Shown: positions 4,930-5,430 of the stretch, one piece after another
How positions within the stretch are numbered: the first letter of the stretch is position 1
Layout: each line of letters starts with the position of its first letter
NCBI GenBank assembly: GCA_964639525.1
Contig: CAZXDS010000217.1
Location: 1 to 5,430 of the forward strand
Length of the DNA: 5,430 nt
Direction: 5' to 3'
Origin: CAZXDS01 sp964639525
GTDB taxonomy: Bacteria > Bacteroidota > Ignavibacteria > Ignavibacteriales > Melioribacteraceae
Translations under genes and position numbers: made by a program
Notes under the pieces: generated by a model
The model's database searches: none
What the model was told of the DNA's origin: nothing
What the model saw: only the letters and a program-made list of their open reading frames with translations

Positions 4930-5430
4930 TTGCTAATTTATAAATATATATTAAAGAAGCACGTTGCCCCATTTTTCTTTTCGGCATTTATTTTATTTGC
5001 TGTTTTGCTGCTTCAATATTTGATGAAAATTGCTGACAGACTTATAGGCAAAGGATTAAGTCTGTGGGTTATCTCCAAATTTATTGTATTTAGTTTGGCT
5101 TGGATGTTAGTACTTGTAATACCGATGTCGGTTTTAGTTTCAACAATGATGGCATTTGGGTCGTTAGCTCAAGACAATGAAATTGCAATCTTAAAAGCAT
5201 CAGGTGTAAGTTTATACAAAATGATAATCCCTCCTTTATTGGCATCTTTTTTAATTGCTATTTTATTAGTGCAATTTAATAATCATGTCTATCCAAATAC
5301 TAACCACGCCGCCCGGATTTTACTGCAAAACATTTCGAGACAGAAGCCAACTCTTTCTCTTGTGCCGGGAGTATTTTCGAAGGATGTGCAAAATTATTCC
5401 ATTTTAGTTAGAGAAATAAATGAAAAGACT
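4930..5430 (+). CDS. LptF/LptG-family lipopolysaccharide export permease (N-terminal part)
   Basis: LptF and LptG form the inner-membrane part of the LptB2FG ABC exporter that extracts lipopolysaccharide and passes it to LptC/LptA. The frame stays open to the window edge, giving 167 residues of an expected 350 or more. It opens with LIYKYILKKHVAPFFF, the usual amphipathic start of the family (Y-x-x-[RK]-x-[FHL]-x-P-F). Membrane segments are at about 12-31, 50-75 and 98-116. The most diagnostic block is PMSVLVSTMMAFGSLAQDNEIAILKASGVS (65-94, with Glu84 and the A-S-G-V-S turn). The jellyroll periplasmic domain begins near residue 145. LptF and LptG cannot be told apart on this part. No ATG occurs before residue 32, inside the conserved region. 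The in-frame stop TAG (4918-4920) leaves only TTG 4930 or ATT codons at 4921 and 4927, so TTG is chosen. There is no Shine-Dalgarno. It is divergent from the dipeptidase gene. Confidence 0.9.
   Translation, partial: MLIYKYILKKHVAPFFFSAFILFAVLLLQYLMKIADRLIGKGLSLWVISKFIVFSLAWMLVLVIPMSVLVSTMMAFGSLAQDNEIAILKASGVSLYKMIIPPLLASFLIAILLVQFNNHVYPNTNHAARILLQNISRQKPTLSLVPGVFSKDVQNYSILVREINEKT

Noticed and set aside
4740..4930. AT-rich divergent region as an origin or CRISPR leader
   Set aside because: There are no DnaA boxes in series, no direct repeats with spacers and no neighbouring replication or cas genes; an ordinary promoter region explains it.

Overview
The window is AT-rich DNA from a bacterium, probably of the Bacteroidota / Ignavibacteria / Fibrobacterota (FCB) group. 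Four signs point that way: a FISUMP-type (Fibrobacter succinogenes major paralogous domain) protein end, a one-piece tmRNA gene whose 3' CCA is not encoded, starts mostly without Shine-Dalgarno sequences, and a Bacteroidota-like TAnnTTTG promoter element. The exact lineage cannot be fixed from the sequence; an Ignavibacteria-like organism is a guess.

Layout from left to right: the last 65 codons of a FISUMP-domain protein (+ strand, 1-200); a short spacer holding an 11-bp tandem duplication; a complete tmRNA gene (ssrA, - strand, 312-676) facing the FISUMP gene; a heptanucleotide tandem repeat (681-715) between the tmRNA 5' end and the next stop codon; then a tight - strand gene set. In transcription order this set is a lipoprotein of unknown function with an EF-hand-like loop (3192-2341), a GcvT/YgfZ-family folate-binding-like protein (2332-1256) and a PduO-type ATP:cob(I)alamin adenosyltransferase (1259-711). 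The first two are 8 bases apart and the last two overlap by ATGA, so they look like one operon. Upstream, and separated by a probable terminator, is an M20-family dipeptidase (4694-3327, - strand). A 235-bp AT-rich divergent intergenic region then leads to the start of an LptF/LptG-type lipopolysaccharide export permease (+ strand, from about 4930 to beyond the window).

The genes serve mostly housekeeping roles: ribosome rescue, adenosylcobalamin formation, a probable Fe-S or one-carbon helper protein, peptide hydrolysis and outer-membrane lipid transport. No mobile element, CRISPR array or clear new multi-gene system is visible. The points most worth checking are the coupling of a cobalamin adenosyltransferase to a YgfZ-like protein that lacks the family's signature cysteine, the tmRNA tag with its valine resume codon, the heptamer repeat beside the tmRNA, and a near-perfect 18-bp palindrome in the divergent promoter region.
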